64,000 bases of DNA, taken from contig JAJCZX010000004.1 in assembly GCA_029262195.1 (NCBI GenBank), positions 153,689 through 217,688 on the forward strand. Direction: 5' to 3'. The notes beneath the pieces are model-generated. The model did no database searches and was not told where the DNA came from. It was given only the letters and a program-made list of their open reading frames with translations. Made by a program: the position numbers and the translations under genes. Origin of the DNA: Gemmatimonadota bacterium (GTDB lineage Bacteria > Gemmatimonadota > Gemmatimonadetes > Gemmatimonadales > GWC2-71-9). Shown here piece after piece: positions 32,847 to 40,724 of the stretch. Numbering within the stretch: position 1 is the first letter of the stretch; every line of letters starts with the position of its first letter.

Positions 32847-35800
32847 CAGGAAGCCTCAATCGGTTCGAGAGGCACGGCCGGTTCCACAGTCCGAGCACGC
32901 AATCGGGCCGTGAGGCGGTCCAGTGTCACATAAGCAACCGGTACCACGTAAAGCGTCAGCACCGTAGAAAACATCAAACCTCCCACAATCGCATAACCCA
33001 AAGGCCTCCTGCTCGCGGCACCTGCGCCGAGTCCGAGTGCGATCGGCATCGTGGCCATTATGGTGGCAACCGATGTCATCAGGATTGGCCGCAGTCTGAT
33101 ACGGCCCGACTCCAAAACAGCTTCCACAGCATCGAGGCCACTGGCTCGCAGCTGATTGGCATACTCGACGAGAAGAATAGAATTTTTCGTCACGAGCCCC
33201 ACCAACAATATCATCCCGATCTGGCTGTAGAGATTGAGCGTCGATCCCACCAAAAGAAGAGTTGTCAGCGCTCCGGTCACGGCCAGCGGCACCGAGAGGA
33301 GTATCGTCAAAGGATGGATCAAGGATTCAAACTGCGCTGCGAGCACCATGAACACAACAATGATTGAGAGCGCGAAGGCAAAGTATAGAGCGTTGCCGCT
33401 TTCGTTCAACTCGCGGGACTCTCCCGAGAGGGCGATACTGCTGCCTGACGGCAAAACCTCGGACAATCGGTCCAATGAATCGAGGGCCTCGCCGAGTGTA
33501 AAGCCGGGCGCCAGATTCGCAGTGAGCGTGAACGAACGCACTCTGTCGAAGTGGTTCAACTGTCGTGGTCCCAATCCCTCTCCAACGCTCGCAACGGCAT
33601 CAAGCTGGATCAAATCACCACCGCCCCCCCGCACGTAAATACCTGTCATATCGCTCGGAGTCGACCGCGAATCTGGATCGAGTTGAGCAATAACGTCGTA
33701 GAGTTTGTTGTTGCGGGTGAACGTACTGATACGCTGTCCCCCGAGTAGTGTTTGCAGTGCGGTCGATACGTCCCGGATCGAAACGCCGAGATCTTCGGCG
33801 CGGTCTCGATCGAATCTCACGGTTAGCTCCGGCTTGTTCACCCGGTAGTCCGTATCGACGTTGATGAGTCCCGGTATTGCACGAGCTCCGGTTACAATGC
33901 GGTCCATGCCAGCGGCCAGAGAATCGAAGTCAGGATGTCGTACCACGTATTGCACGGGATTTCCGAATCCGCCGAACGCAGGCGGATTGTTGGCGAAGGC
34001 GAAGATACCGGGAATGGCAGAGAACTGAAGCTGTACCTCTCCGAGTATTTCTTGCACTGATCGGTCGCGCTCCTCCCATTCGTCGAGCCTCGCGAAGATG
34101 ATCCCCGAATTGACACGTCCCCCGAATCCTACGATGGAGAAATAGGCTTGAATGCCTTCGGTGCGGCTGAGTATTTCTTCAAGTTGTTTCTGATATCCAT
34201 CGGTGTAGTCGAGTGACGCACCCTCCGGTGCCACCGTGAATGCGACGAAGAAGCCTCTGTCCTCGGGCGGGATAAACTCGCGCTCAAGATTAGCAAACAC
34301 CAATACCGCCGCAGCGACTGTTGCCACACCAGCCAGTGCAACCAACCAGCGGTGTTTGACGGCCCCACCCAACGAGGCTTTGTAGCCCTGAGCCACGCTC
34401 AAGAACAGGGTCTCGAAAAAATTAAATACGCGGCCGTGCGATTTCGGCACCTTGAGGATTTTCGAGCAAAGCATGGGAGTCAGCGTAAGCGCGACGAAAC
34501 TCGAGATAACTACCGCTCCGGCCATCGATACACCGAACTCGTTGAACAGGCGTCCGGTAGTACCTTGAAGGAAAGCGAGCGGCGCAAAGACAGCCACTAA
34601 CGCAACCGTGGTTGCAATTACGGCAAACGCGATCTCCCGGGTGCCGTGGGTGGCAGCAGTAACAGGGTCCTCGCCCAGTTCTTCCTGACGTCGATAGGCG
34701 TTTTCCATCACAATGATGGCGTCGTCCACCACGATTCCAATCGCGAGGATCAATGCCAATAACGTCAGGTTGTTGATCGTGAATCCTATGAAGTACATCA
34801 TTCCGAATGCCGCTATGATTGATGTCGGAATGGCAAGTCCAGGGATGATAGTTGCCCTGAGGTTGCGCAGGAACACGAATATGATCGCGACCACCAGAAC
34901 ACCGGCGATCACAAGCGTCTCTTGTGCTTCTTGAATCGAGCGTCGCACGAAGCGGGAGCCGTCGAACGCAACCTCCAGATTAATACCGGGAGGGAGTGCT
35001 TCTTGAATGACCGGTAGCTCGGACCGCACCCTTTCAGCTATCTCAATTATGTTGGACTTAGATTGCCGCACTACGCCGATGGCCACCGCCTGCACTCCTA
35101 CGTATCGCAACGTCGAGCGGTCATCCTCCGGACCCAACTCCACCGTGGCCAGGTCCCGCAACCTGACGAGCTGGCCATCCTGGTTAACGACGGTCAACTC
35201 TGCAAATTCCTCCGGCGTTTTTAGCTCTCCCAGAGACCTGACAGTGAATTCCCTCCGGTCCGACTCGATCCGGCCCGCCGGTATTTCAACGTTACGGCTC
35301 CTTACAGCCGCCTCCACGTCCTGGATGGTCAGACCGTGCGCCGCCAGTTGCGTAGCGGAAAGCCAGATGCGCATCGAGTAACGCCGTGCACCAAATATTT
35401 GGGCGCGCCCCACTCCGGGTATCGACTGCAGGCGAGTTTTTACCACGCGGTCGCCAATGTCCGTCAGCTGCAGCAGGCTGTAATTTTCCCCCTGCAGCGC
35501 CATCCAGAAGAAAGGTTGCGCGTCAGAATCCTGCTTTGTGACCACCGGTTCCTGAATATCCTGCGGTAGACGACCCCGCACACGGGACACCTTGTCCCGC
35601 ACGTCCTGAGTGGCCTCCTCCAGGTCCCGGTCGAGCGTGAATTCGAGAGTAATGTTGCTGAACTGTTCGGCGGACGAGCTGGTCATAGTCCGAACCCCGG
35701 GAATGGTGCTCAACTCCTCTTCCAGGATGTCCGTAACTGTGGATTCCATCACGCGCGGATTGGCACCGCGCAGGAAAGTCGATACCGAAACCACCGGTGG

Positions 35801-35923
35801 ATCAACGTCAGGGAATTCCCGCACAGGGAGGCGAGTGAAACCGATCACACCGAACAGCACGAGGGCCAGGCTCATCATACTGGCAAGCACGGGGCGGCGA
35901 ATTGAGATGTCCGAAAGCTTCAT
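32846..35923 (-). CDS. RND efflux pump inner-membrane protein (HAE1/AcrB type)
   Basis: This encodes 1025 residues, normal for the family. Motifs include MKLSDISIRRPVLASMMSLALVLFGVIGF at helix 1, FPDVDPPVVSVST, AIIVAIIFVFLRNL-like helix segments, GIVVDDAIIVMENAYRR with the paired acidic residues of helix 4, FAPLAFLQGTTGRLFNEFGVSMA, and SIIVVFMVLAAQFESLIHPLTILLSVPLAVTGA in the second half. It uses proton flow to export amphiphilic compounds. Gene order is pump, outer-membrane channel, adaptor, the reverse of the usual adaptor-first order. No regulator gene is adjacent. Confidence 0.95.
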   Translation of the reverse strand: MKLSDISIRRPVLASMMSLALVLFGVIGFTRLPVREFPDVDPPVVSVSTFLRGANPRVMESTVTDILEEELSTIPGVRTMTSSSAEQFSNITLEFTLDRDLEEATQDVRDKVSRVRGRLPQDIQEPVVTKQDSDAQPFFWMALQGENYSLLQLTDIGDRVVKTRLQSIPGVGRAQIFGARRYSMRIWLSATQLAAHGLTIQDVEAAVRSRNVEIPAGRIESDRREFTVRSLGELKTPEEFAELTVVNQDGQLVRLRDLATVELGPEDDRSTLRYVGVQAVAIGVVRQSKSNIIEIAERVRSELPVIQEALPPGINLEVAFDGSRFVRRSIQEAQETLVIAGVLVVAIIFVFLRNLRATIIPGLAIPTSIIAAFGMMYFIGFTINNLTLLALILAIGIVVDDAIIVMENAYRRQEELGEDPVTAATHGTREIAFAVIATTVALVAVFAPLAFLQGTTGRLFNEFGVSMAGAVVISSFVALTLTPMLCSKILKVPKSHGRVFNFFETLFLSVAQGYKASLGGAVKHRWLVALAGVATVAAAVLVFANLEREFIPPEDRGFFVAFTVAPEGASLDYTDGYQKQLEEILSRTEGIQAYFSIVGFGGRVNSGIIFARLDEWEERDRSVQEILGEVQLQFSAIPGIFAFANNPPAFGGFGNPVQYVVRHPDFDSLAAGMDRIVTGARAIPGLINVDTDYRVNKPELTVRFDRDRAEDLGVSIRDVSTALQTLLGGQRISTFTRNNKLYDVIAQLDPDSRSTPSDMTGIYVRGGGGDLIQLDAVASVGEGLGPRQLNHFDRVRSFTLTANLAPGFTLGEALDSLDRLSEVLPSGSSIALSGESRELNESGNALYFAFALSIIVVFMVLAAQFESLIHPLTILLSVPLAVTGALTTLLLVGSTLNLYSQIGMILLVGLVTKNSILLVEYANQLRASGLDAVEAVLESGRIRLRPILMTSVATIMATMPIALGLGAGAASRRPLGYAIVGGLMFSTVLTLYVVPVAYVTLDRLTARLRARTVEPAVPLEPIEAS

Positions 35924-36235
35924 TGGATGGCGTGTTCTATTTTTCTTCGGCGGTGGTCCAGCGGGATAAATCCGAAAACAGCCCGGTCGTTTAATCTAAT
36001 ACGTCGGTGTGTTGGTGTGTTGGTGTTGCGATGGCTCGGTGGTGTTGCTCGGGCATGGAGCGAATACAGAGGCGCTGTGAGCGATCGCCTATCGGCTTCT
36101 CCAAATTAACCCGATGCCAAGCACATTCGGCCCGGCAGTTGTGAAACACCCGAAGGCACGATTCGTACAATCGTAGACATTACTTATCTCATTGTCATAT
36201 TTGTATTTAGAAACATAAGCCGCTAATATTAACCT
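35924..36235. other. Intergenic region between the RND operon and the AbiEii-type pair
   Basis: About 310 bp with no gene. It must hold the promoter of the leftward RND operon and the rightward nucleotidyltransferase pair. A short tandem GGTGTGTT repeat (two and a half units) lies near 36006-36028, and an AT-rich stretch with CGATT-CGTAC-AATCG near 36157-36172 precedes the rightward genes. Confidence 0.5.
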
Positions 36236-36502
36236 ATGGAAAAAACGATACGGAAATACCTGTCTGACATCGGCAGGCAGGGCGGGATGAAGAGTCGACG
36301 AGAATTGACATCCGAGGCGGCAAGACAAATGGTGGCAGTTCGCGAAGCCCGGCGTGCGTTTCGCCGTTTTCAGACTCAATGTTTCTGGTCCTACCGTAAG
36401 GATTTGGAAATCGGCGTTGGAGACATCGAGTGGGTCGCAGGCGAATTGATGAAGCATGGCAACAGAGAAGCGTGGTTGAAGGGGCGATCACTATGCCGCT
36501 AA
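36236..36502 (+). CDS. Small helical partner gene of the AbiEii-type protein
   Basis: This encodes 88 residues: EKTIRKYLSDIGRQGGMKSRRELTSEAARQMVAVREARRAFRRFQTQCFWSYRKD and so on. The segment GRxGGxxSRRxLTSEAARxMVxxREARRAFR is a recurring small protein found just before nucleotidyltransferase toxins, so I take it as the antitoxin or specificity partner. It overlaps the next gene by about 10 bp. No ribosome site is strong; the AT-rich DNA before the ATG should hold the promoter. Confidence 0.7.
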   Translation: MEKTIRKYLSDIGRQGGMKSRRELTSEAARQMVAVREARRAFRRFQTQCFWSYRKDLEIGVGDIEWVAGELMKHGNREAWLKGRSLCR

Positions 36503-37305
36503 CCAAGCACCAACGATCTATTTTAGCCTTGCTCGCTAGCGTCAGGACGCCTGACAGCTATCTGGCGGGCGGAGCAGCGCTCCATTTCTCACCCAAGTCA
36601 ATCCGTTTTAGTAACGACCTGGATTTTTTCAACGATTCCACCGAGCGAGTTGCCAGTGCTTTTGCCCGGGACAATTCGTTGCTTGAAGCGGAGAACTACC
36701 AGGTCGAAGTTGTCCTGAGTCAACCTGGTTTCATTCGAGCCATCGTTACCCGCGGCAATCAATCGACCCGTATCGACTGGGCACACGATTCCGCCTGGCG
36801 TTTTATGCCGCCCATCAAGGATGCCTTGGGAGGTTTCGTCCTTCACAAAATCGACCTGGCTATCAATAAAGTTCTTGCACTTGCCGGGAGGAATGAACCG
36901 AGGGACTACGTCGACATTCTTTACATCATTCAGAACATCCTTCCGTTGGGGCCCCTTTGCTGGGCCGCTGTCGGAAAGGATCCCGGACTGACGCCGTCTT
37001 CCCTACTGGGTCTTTTGAGGCGACGAGGTAGGTATCAGCCCGAGGAGATATCGCGACTTGACCTCGCAGGTCCTTTCGACCTTACCGTTGCCAAAACCAC
37101 CTGGTTGCAAGCGTTGGACGACGCGGAAGCATTCGTCACAGCGCGGCCGACCGACGAGTTAGGTTGCCTTTACTACTCAAGTCGAGTCGCAGATTTCGTT
37201 TCGCCGGACAACGAACTGGAATTGGCGAAGCAGTACATCTCAATACACTTCGGATCACCCGGAGGCTTGATTCCGAGGCCGGCGGACAAACTCATGGAAG
37301 ATTAA
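36493..37305 (+). CDS. AbiEii-family nucleotidyltransferase toxin-like protein
   Basis: This encodes about 270 residues. The signature YLAGGAALHFSPKSIRFSNDLDFF places G26-G27 and the metal-binding D42/D44 of the AbiEii/COG1653-like nucleotidyltransferase fold. DLAINKVLALAGRNEPRDYVDILYI is the characteristic second motif (K and R-D-Y-x-D). AbiEii proteins modify tRNA and block growth, giving phage defence by abortive infection. The longer frame upstream lies inside the partner gene, so the ATG at 36493 is preferred. Normal partners are larger AbiEi proteins; here the partner is an 88-residue protein. Confidence 0.82.
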   Translation: MPLTKHQRSILALLASVRTPDSYLAGGAALHFSPKSIRFSNDLDFFNDSTERVASAFARDNSLLEAENYQVEVVLSQPGFIRAIVTRGNQSTRIDWAHDSAWRFMPPIKDALGGFVLHKIDLAINKVLALAGRNEPRDYVDILYIIQNILPLGPLCWAAVGKDPGLTPSSLLGLLRRRGRYQPEEISRLDLAGPFDLTVAKTTWLQALDDAEAFVTARPTDELGCLYYSSRVADFVSPDNELELAKQYISIHFGSPGGLIPRPADKLMED

Positions 37306-37380
37306 TTCGCGTTCGCTCTCCCCATCCCGGCAAAATACACCGTGGCTATCTTGCCAGTCCACGACGGGATCTCACGCTGT

Positions 37381-38865
37381 TTAGACTAGTTTGGCCAGCA
37401 TGGCCGTAGCAAAACTCAACACCAGGAAGAAACCCATCATGTCGGTAACTGTCGTAAGGATCGGCCCGGAGGCCAGCGCGGGATCCATATTCATTCGTTT
37501 CAAAGCCAGGGGAATCAAACCACCCAGCACAACGGCGTTCATTGTGTTCAACAGCAGTGCGGCGCCCACAACCAACCCGAGGTAGATGTTACCCTGCCAT
37601 AGCGCCGCCACCGCTCCGAGGAGAACACCGAGCAACAGGCCGTTGATCACGCCGACCGACGCCTCCTTCATGAACACGCGCAAAAATTCATATGGTTTTA
37701 CGAGACCCAGCGAGAGTTCTCTGATACTCACCGCCACAGCCTGATTCCCCGAACAACCACTCATGTCTGATATGATCGGTAAGAACACAACCAGCGCGAT
37801 AACCGCTGTGAGGGTGTCCTGGTAAATCGCTATCACGCTGGCAGCAACAACGTTCAGGACGATATTAAGCGAGAGCCACGATAACCTGCGGAACGAGCGC
37901 TGCAACAACGGCATACTGCGCAACTCGTCTTCGCCAACCAACCCGCTCACACTCAAAAATTGCCTGGTGGCCTCCTCGCTCATGGCCTCGGCAATCGCGG
38001 CCCGCTCGACGACACCCACCAGTTTTCCTTTTTCGTCAACAACCGGGATTCCTAAAAAAGCGTACTCATCAAAGATCCGATTCAACCGATCACGCGGGGT
38101 TTCAGCGTCGACTCGGTGGGGGTCCTCGATCATCACGGCTTTCACATTCTCGCTGTCTCGAGCAAGTAACAGGTCTCGCAACCGCAGCACTCCGACAAGG
38201 TGTTCCCGATCATCGGTTACGTAGACATATTGAATATTGTAATCGGCATACTCCACCCGGTGTTCGCGAATGTCGTGCGTGACGTCACCTACGGTGCAAG
38301 ATGACGCGTACGACAGGTACTCCGAGATCATCAGACCCCCGGCCGTGTCCCCCCGATACTCCAGAAGTCGACGGGCATCGCTTGCTTCCTCGGGTTCCAT
38401 TTGATCGAGGATATCCTGTGCATCCCGCTCATCGAGTCCGGCCAACAAATCGGCCTGTTCGTCACTGGGAAGCTGGTCGACAATTGCCGCAGCCTGAGCG
38501 GCCGGGAGGTCTTCGATAATTTCGGTAGCCTGAGCGTCGGACATCGTGTCGACAAGGTGGGCTGATTCCTCGGGGCCGAGGATCGCGAGCAACCTGGCCT
38601 GGTCCTCACTTGAGACACGTGAAAGGGCCAGAGCTTTCTCGTCCGAATCAAGTCCGTCGAGCACCTCGATGATTTCGTCTTCGCGGTTGATCTCGATGAG
38701 CATTTCCAGGGTTTCCCATGGTTCGCGAGGCGATAGGTTTTCCACAGCGATAACTCTCTCTATCAGGTGGGTGGGCGCGTGACGGCGAGGCCGCCCGCAG
38801 TAGTAATAATAATGTCTCCGAGCGGACCCGCGGGAACCGGAGTGGCGGAGTTTGGCCTGAGACAT
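37381..38865 (-). CDS. mgtE: MgtE-family magnesium transporter
   Basis: This encodes about 494 residues. In order: the N domain superhelix (LIEINREDEIIEVLDGLDSDEKALALSRVS, DLPAAQAAAIVDQLP), two CBS domains (YNIQYVYVTDDREHLVGVLRLRDLL, AFLGIPVVDEKGKLVGVVE) and five membrane helices with FLPIISDMSGCSGNQ, the conserved pore motif, then DMMGFFLVLSF. It conducts Mg2+ and is gated by Mg2+ at the N and CBS domains. The N-terminal 35 residues before LIERVIAVENL include a run of four tyrosines and a basic patch, not typical of the family, so the true start may be elsewhere; an ATG 12 codons further up is also possible. Confidence 0.88.
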   Translation of the reverse strand: MSQAKLRHSGSRGSARRHYYYYCGRPRRHAPTHLIERVIAVENLSPREPWETLEMLIEINREDEIIEVLDGLDSDEKALALSRVSSEDQARLLAILGPEESAHLVDTMSDAQATEIIEDLPAAQAAAIVDQLPSDEQADLLAGLDERDAQDILDQMEPEEASDARRLLEYRGDTAGGLMISEYLSYASSCTVGDVTHDIREHRVEYADYNIQYVYVTDDREHLVGVLRLRDLLLARDSENVKAVMIEDPHRVDAETPRDRLNRIFDEYAFLGIPVVDEKGKLVGVVERAAIAEAMSEEATRQFLSVSGLVGEDELRSMPLLQRSFRRLSWLSLNIVLNVVAASVIAIYQDTLTAVIALVVFLPIISDMSGCSGNQAVAVSIRELSLGLVKPYEFLRVFMKEASVGVINGLLLGVLLGAVAALWQGNIYLGLVVGAALLLNTMNAVVLGGLIPLALKRMNMDPALASGPILTTVTDMMGFFLVLSFATAMLAKLV

Positions 38866-38901
38866 TAAAGGCCCTTTGAGCAGATCAATTTGTCGCATCA
38901 A

Positions 38902-39256
38902 GAGTCCGCAAGCCGGATCCTAGTTTCATCCCGTCCCATCCCCATTTCATCCCCTACGGCCTGATTCCTCGGAACAACCGCATAGCCACCCGCACGTTGA
39001 AAGGCGACGAGCGGGATCAATATCTGGACCGTCTCCATGAAGATCCGGTCACGTACTCCAGGCTGGCGGCGAAGTGTTCGTTTCAAATGCGATCGTCCAC
39101 GGCCGGTATTGCTCCCGCGTTTGTATCGTGAACTTCAGGACTACTGAACAAGACATTCGAGAATTGGTCGAGATTGTGGTGAAAGAGGAAAAAGATCCAC
39201 TCCAACCACCAAATCGCCGCTCGAATAGGCTTAATCCGTTCTTCATGAAACGCTAA
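38902..39256 (+). pseudogene. 3'-end remnant of a pyridoxal-dependent decarboxylase
   Basis: Near 39045 the frame VLQAGGEVFVSNAIVHGRYC, then SRVCIVNFRTTEQDIRELVEIV and onward to 39256, matches the C-terminus of aromatic-amino-acid/tyrosine-type PLP decarboxylases. Everything upstream in the frame is stopped, and the PLP-binding core is absent, so only about 70 codons survive. The preceding bases (38902-39045) hold nothing I can assign. It lies between the convergent-looking MgtE gene and the DUF4920 lipoprotein gene. Confidence 0.6.
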
Positions 39257-39300
39257 CTCTGAATCTGTTATACATACGGCTCTATCTGGAACAGATCGAA

Positions 39301-39798
39301 ATGAACTTGCGCGCGCGCCTCAAGAGCCAACTTCCGATGCTGCTAACAGGGGCGATTTTTCTTGCCAGCTGTTCAGCCACTGACACCAGAGTCAGCGGCA
39401 CCGAATACGGGGACCCCATCACCCTGACGGACACTACCCTGGTTTCTACGATTCTGGCAAACCCTGCCAGCTTTGTCGGCGAGAAGGTCCTTGTGACCGG
39501 CGTCATCGTGGCCGTATGTGAAAGCCGAGGCTGCTGGATGGAAGTGGCCAGCGATTCGGAGTACGAAAAGATCAAAATCAAAGTCGACGACGGGGTAATA
39601 GTTTTCCCCACCACGGCCCGCGGATTAACTGCAGTCGTCGAAGGAGTCGTGGAGGAACTTGAGCTAACCGCAGAACAGGCTCTCGAGCGGCTCCAGCACA
39701 TGGCCGAGGAACGCGGACTACCCTTTGATTCCACTACCATCACCGGCCCCGAAAAAATCTATCAGATACGCGGGCACGGCGCGTTCATAGCGGACTAA
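39301..39798 (+). CDS. DUF4920 lipoprotein
   Basis: This encodes 165 residues. The lipobox is FLASCSA. The body fits DUF4920: TEYGDPITLTDTTLVSTILANP, VLVTGVIVAVCESRGCWMEVAS with two cysteines 5 apart, KIKVDDGVIVFP and VVEGVVEE. The cysteine-rich GCWM motif may bind a metal or redox partner. It is followed 7 bp later by a PepSY-type membrane protein, and both may work on metal or redox homeostasis at the envelope; this is inference. Confidence 0.82.
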   Translation: MNLRARLKSQLPMLLTGAIFLASCSATDTRVSGTEYGDPITLTDTTLVSTILANPASFVGEKVLVTGVIVAVCESRGCWMEVASDSEYEKIKIKVDDGVIVFPTTARGLTAVVEGVVEELELTAEQALERLQHMAEERGLPFDSTTITGPEKIYQIRGHGAFIAD

Positions 39799-39805
39799 AG
39801 GCGAG

Positions 39806-40360
39806 ATGAAGTGGCGCAAGTGGAATAACATCGTTCATCGCGACGTCGGTTATCTGTGCATTGGCCTTACCCTTGTGTATGCAATCTCGGGGGTCGCTGT
39901 GAATCACGTTGCGGATTGGAATCCCAACTTCGATATCAGCACCGTCACAAGCTCAATCGGCCCTGTGGAGACAGTTGACCGCGAACAGGGTGACGTAGTA
40001 ACCGACGTTCTGGCCCGACTGAACATCGAAGGAGAAGTCCGAAGTTCATTTCGCCCCGAACCAGAGGTTCTGGAAATTTTCCTGGAAGGCACTACTGTAG
40101 CAGTACACCTCACTGACGGCAGCGCTAGCGTCGAGACGATAGCCAGCCGCACGGGTCTTCGTGAAATGAATTTTCTCCACCTCAACCACCCCAAGAAGCT
40201 CTGGACTCTGATGGCAGACCTCTACGCCGTCGCCCTGGCCACGCTGGCTATCACCGGAATGTTCGTGCTTAAAGGAAAGAAAGGGATCAAAGGGCGCGGG
40301 GCATGGTTGACAGCGGCGGGGGTTTTGATACCGGTGATCTTCCTGTGGGCCTATTTGTAG
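39806..40360 (+). CDS. PepSY-associated transmembrane protein
   Basis: This encodes 184 residues. A first membrane helix (GYLCIGLTLVYAISGVAVNH) preceded by the HRDVG motif is followed by a periplasmic domain (EVRSSFRPEPEVLEIFLEGTTVAVHLTDG, an PepSY-like fold), then FLHLNHPKKLWTLMADLYAVALATLAITGMFV and a last helix. PepSY-TM proteins are often reductases or peptidase-modulating factors. A ribosome site AAAGGCGAG precedes the ATG by 1-2 nt. It is in one unit with the preceding DUF4920 lipoprotein. Confidence 0.75.
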   Translation: MKWRKWNNIVHRDVGYLCIGLTLVYAISGVAVNHVADWNPNFDISTVTSSIGPVETVDREQGDVVTDVLARLNIEGEVRSSFRPEPEVLEIFLEGTTVAVHLTDGSASVETIASRTGLREMNFLHLNHPKKLWTLMADLYAVALATLAITGMFVLKGKKGIKGRGAWLTAAGVLIPVIFLWAYL

Positions 40361-40398
40361 ACGCGAAGTCACAGACTCTCCCTCTTGCTTTTCGAAAG

Positions 40399-40409
40399 TG
40401 ACATTGTCA
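40399..40409. promoter_or_regulatory. Candidate PadR operator
   Basis: TGACA-T-TGTCA is a perfect inverted repeat 9 bp upstream of the likely ATG of the PadR gene. Position and symmetry fit an autoregulatory site for a PadR dimer. If translation started at the GTG at 40398 the palindrome would lie in the coding region, so it also argues for the downstream ATG. Confidence 0.5.
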
Positions 40410-40418
40410 TTTTCGAGT

Positions 40419-40724
40419 ATGTCATTAGGCGATCTTCAAAACCTGACCATGCTCGCCGTCGCCCAGCTCGGGGCCGACGCCGTGTCGCGCAACATCCGCG
40501 ATTTGTTGGCTGAACTGGCCGACCGCGAGTTGTCTGTTGCAACCGTCTTCGTAACGCTCACCCGCCTGGAAGATCGCGGTTTACTCGCATCTCAACCCGG
40601 TGATGCACCATCCCGAGGTGGCCGCCGTACTCGAGTTTTCCATGTTACCGAACTCGGCTGGAACGCATTGCGAGAGACGCGGGCGGCATCGGAACGACTC
40701 TGGAAGGGACTCAAGACTCCGTGA
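40419..40724 (+). CDS. PadR-family transcriptional regulator
   Basis: This encodes about 101 residues: MSLGDLQNLTMLAVAQLGADAVSRNIRDLLAELADRELSVATVFVTLTRLEDRGLL, the PadR winged helix, then a wing with GGRRTRVFHVTELGWNALRETR. It is coupled by GTGA to the following ADOP permease, the second such pair in this window. Autorepression through the nearby palindrome is likely. Confidence 0.87.
   Translation: MSLGDLQNLTMLAVAQLGADAVSRNIRDLLAELADRELSVATVFVTLTRLEDRGLLASQPGDAPSRGGRRTRVFHVTELGWNALRETRAASERLWKGLKTP

Noticed and set aside
36006..36028. Short GGTGTGTT repeat as a regulatory array
   Set aside because: It has only two and a half units and no position relative to a promoter that would give it meaning.
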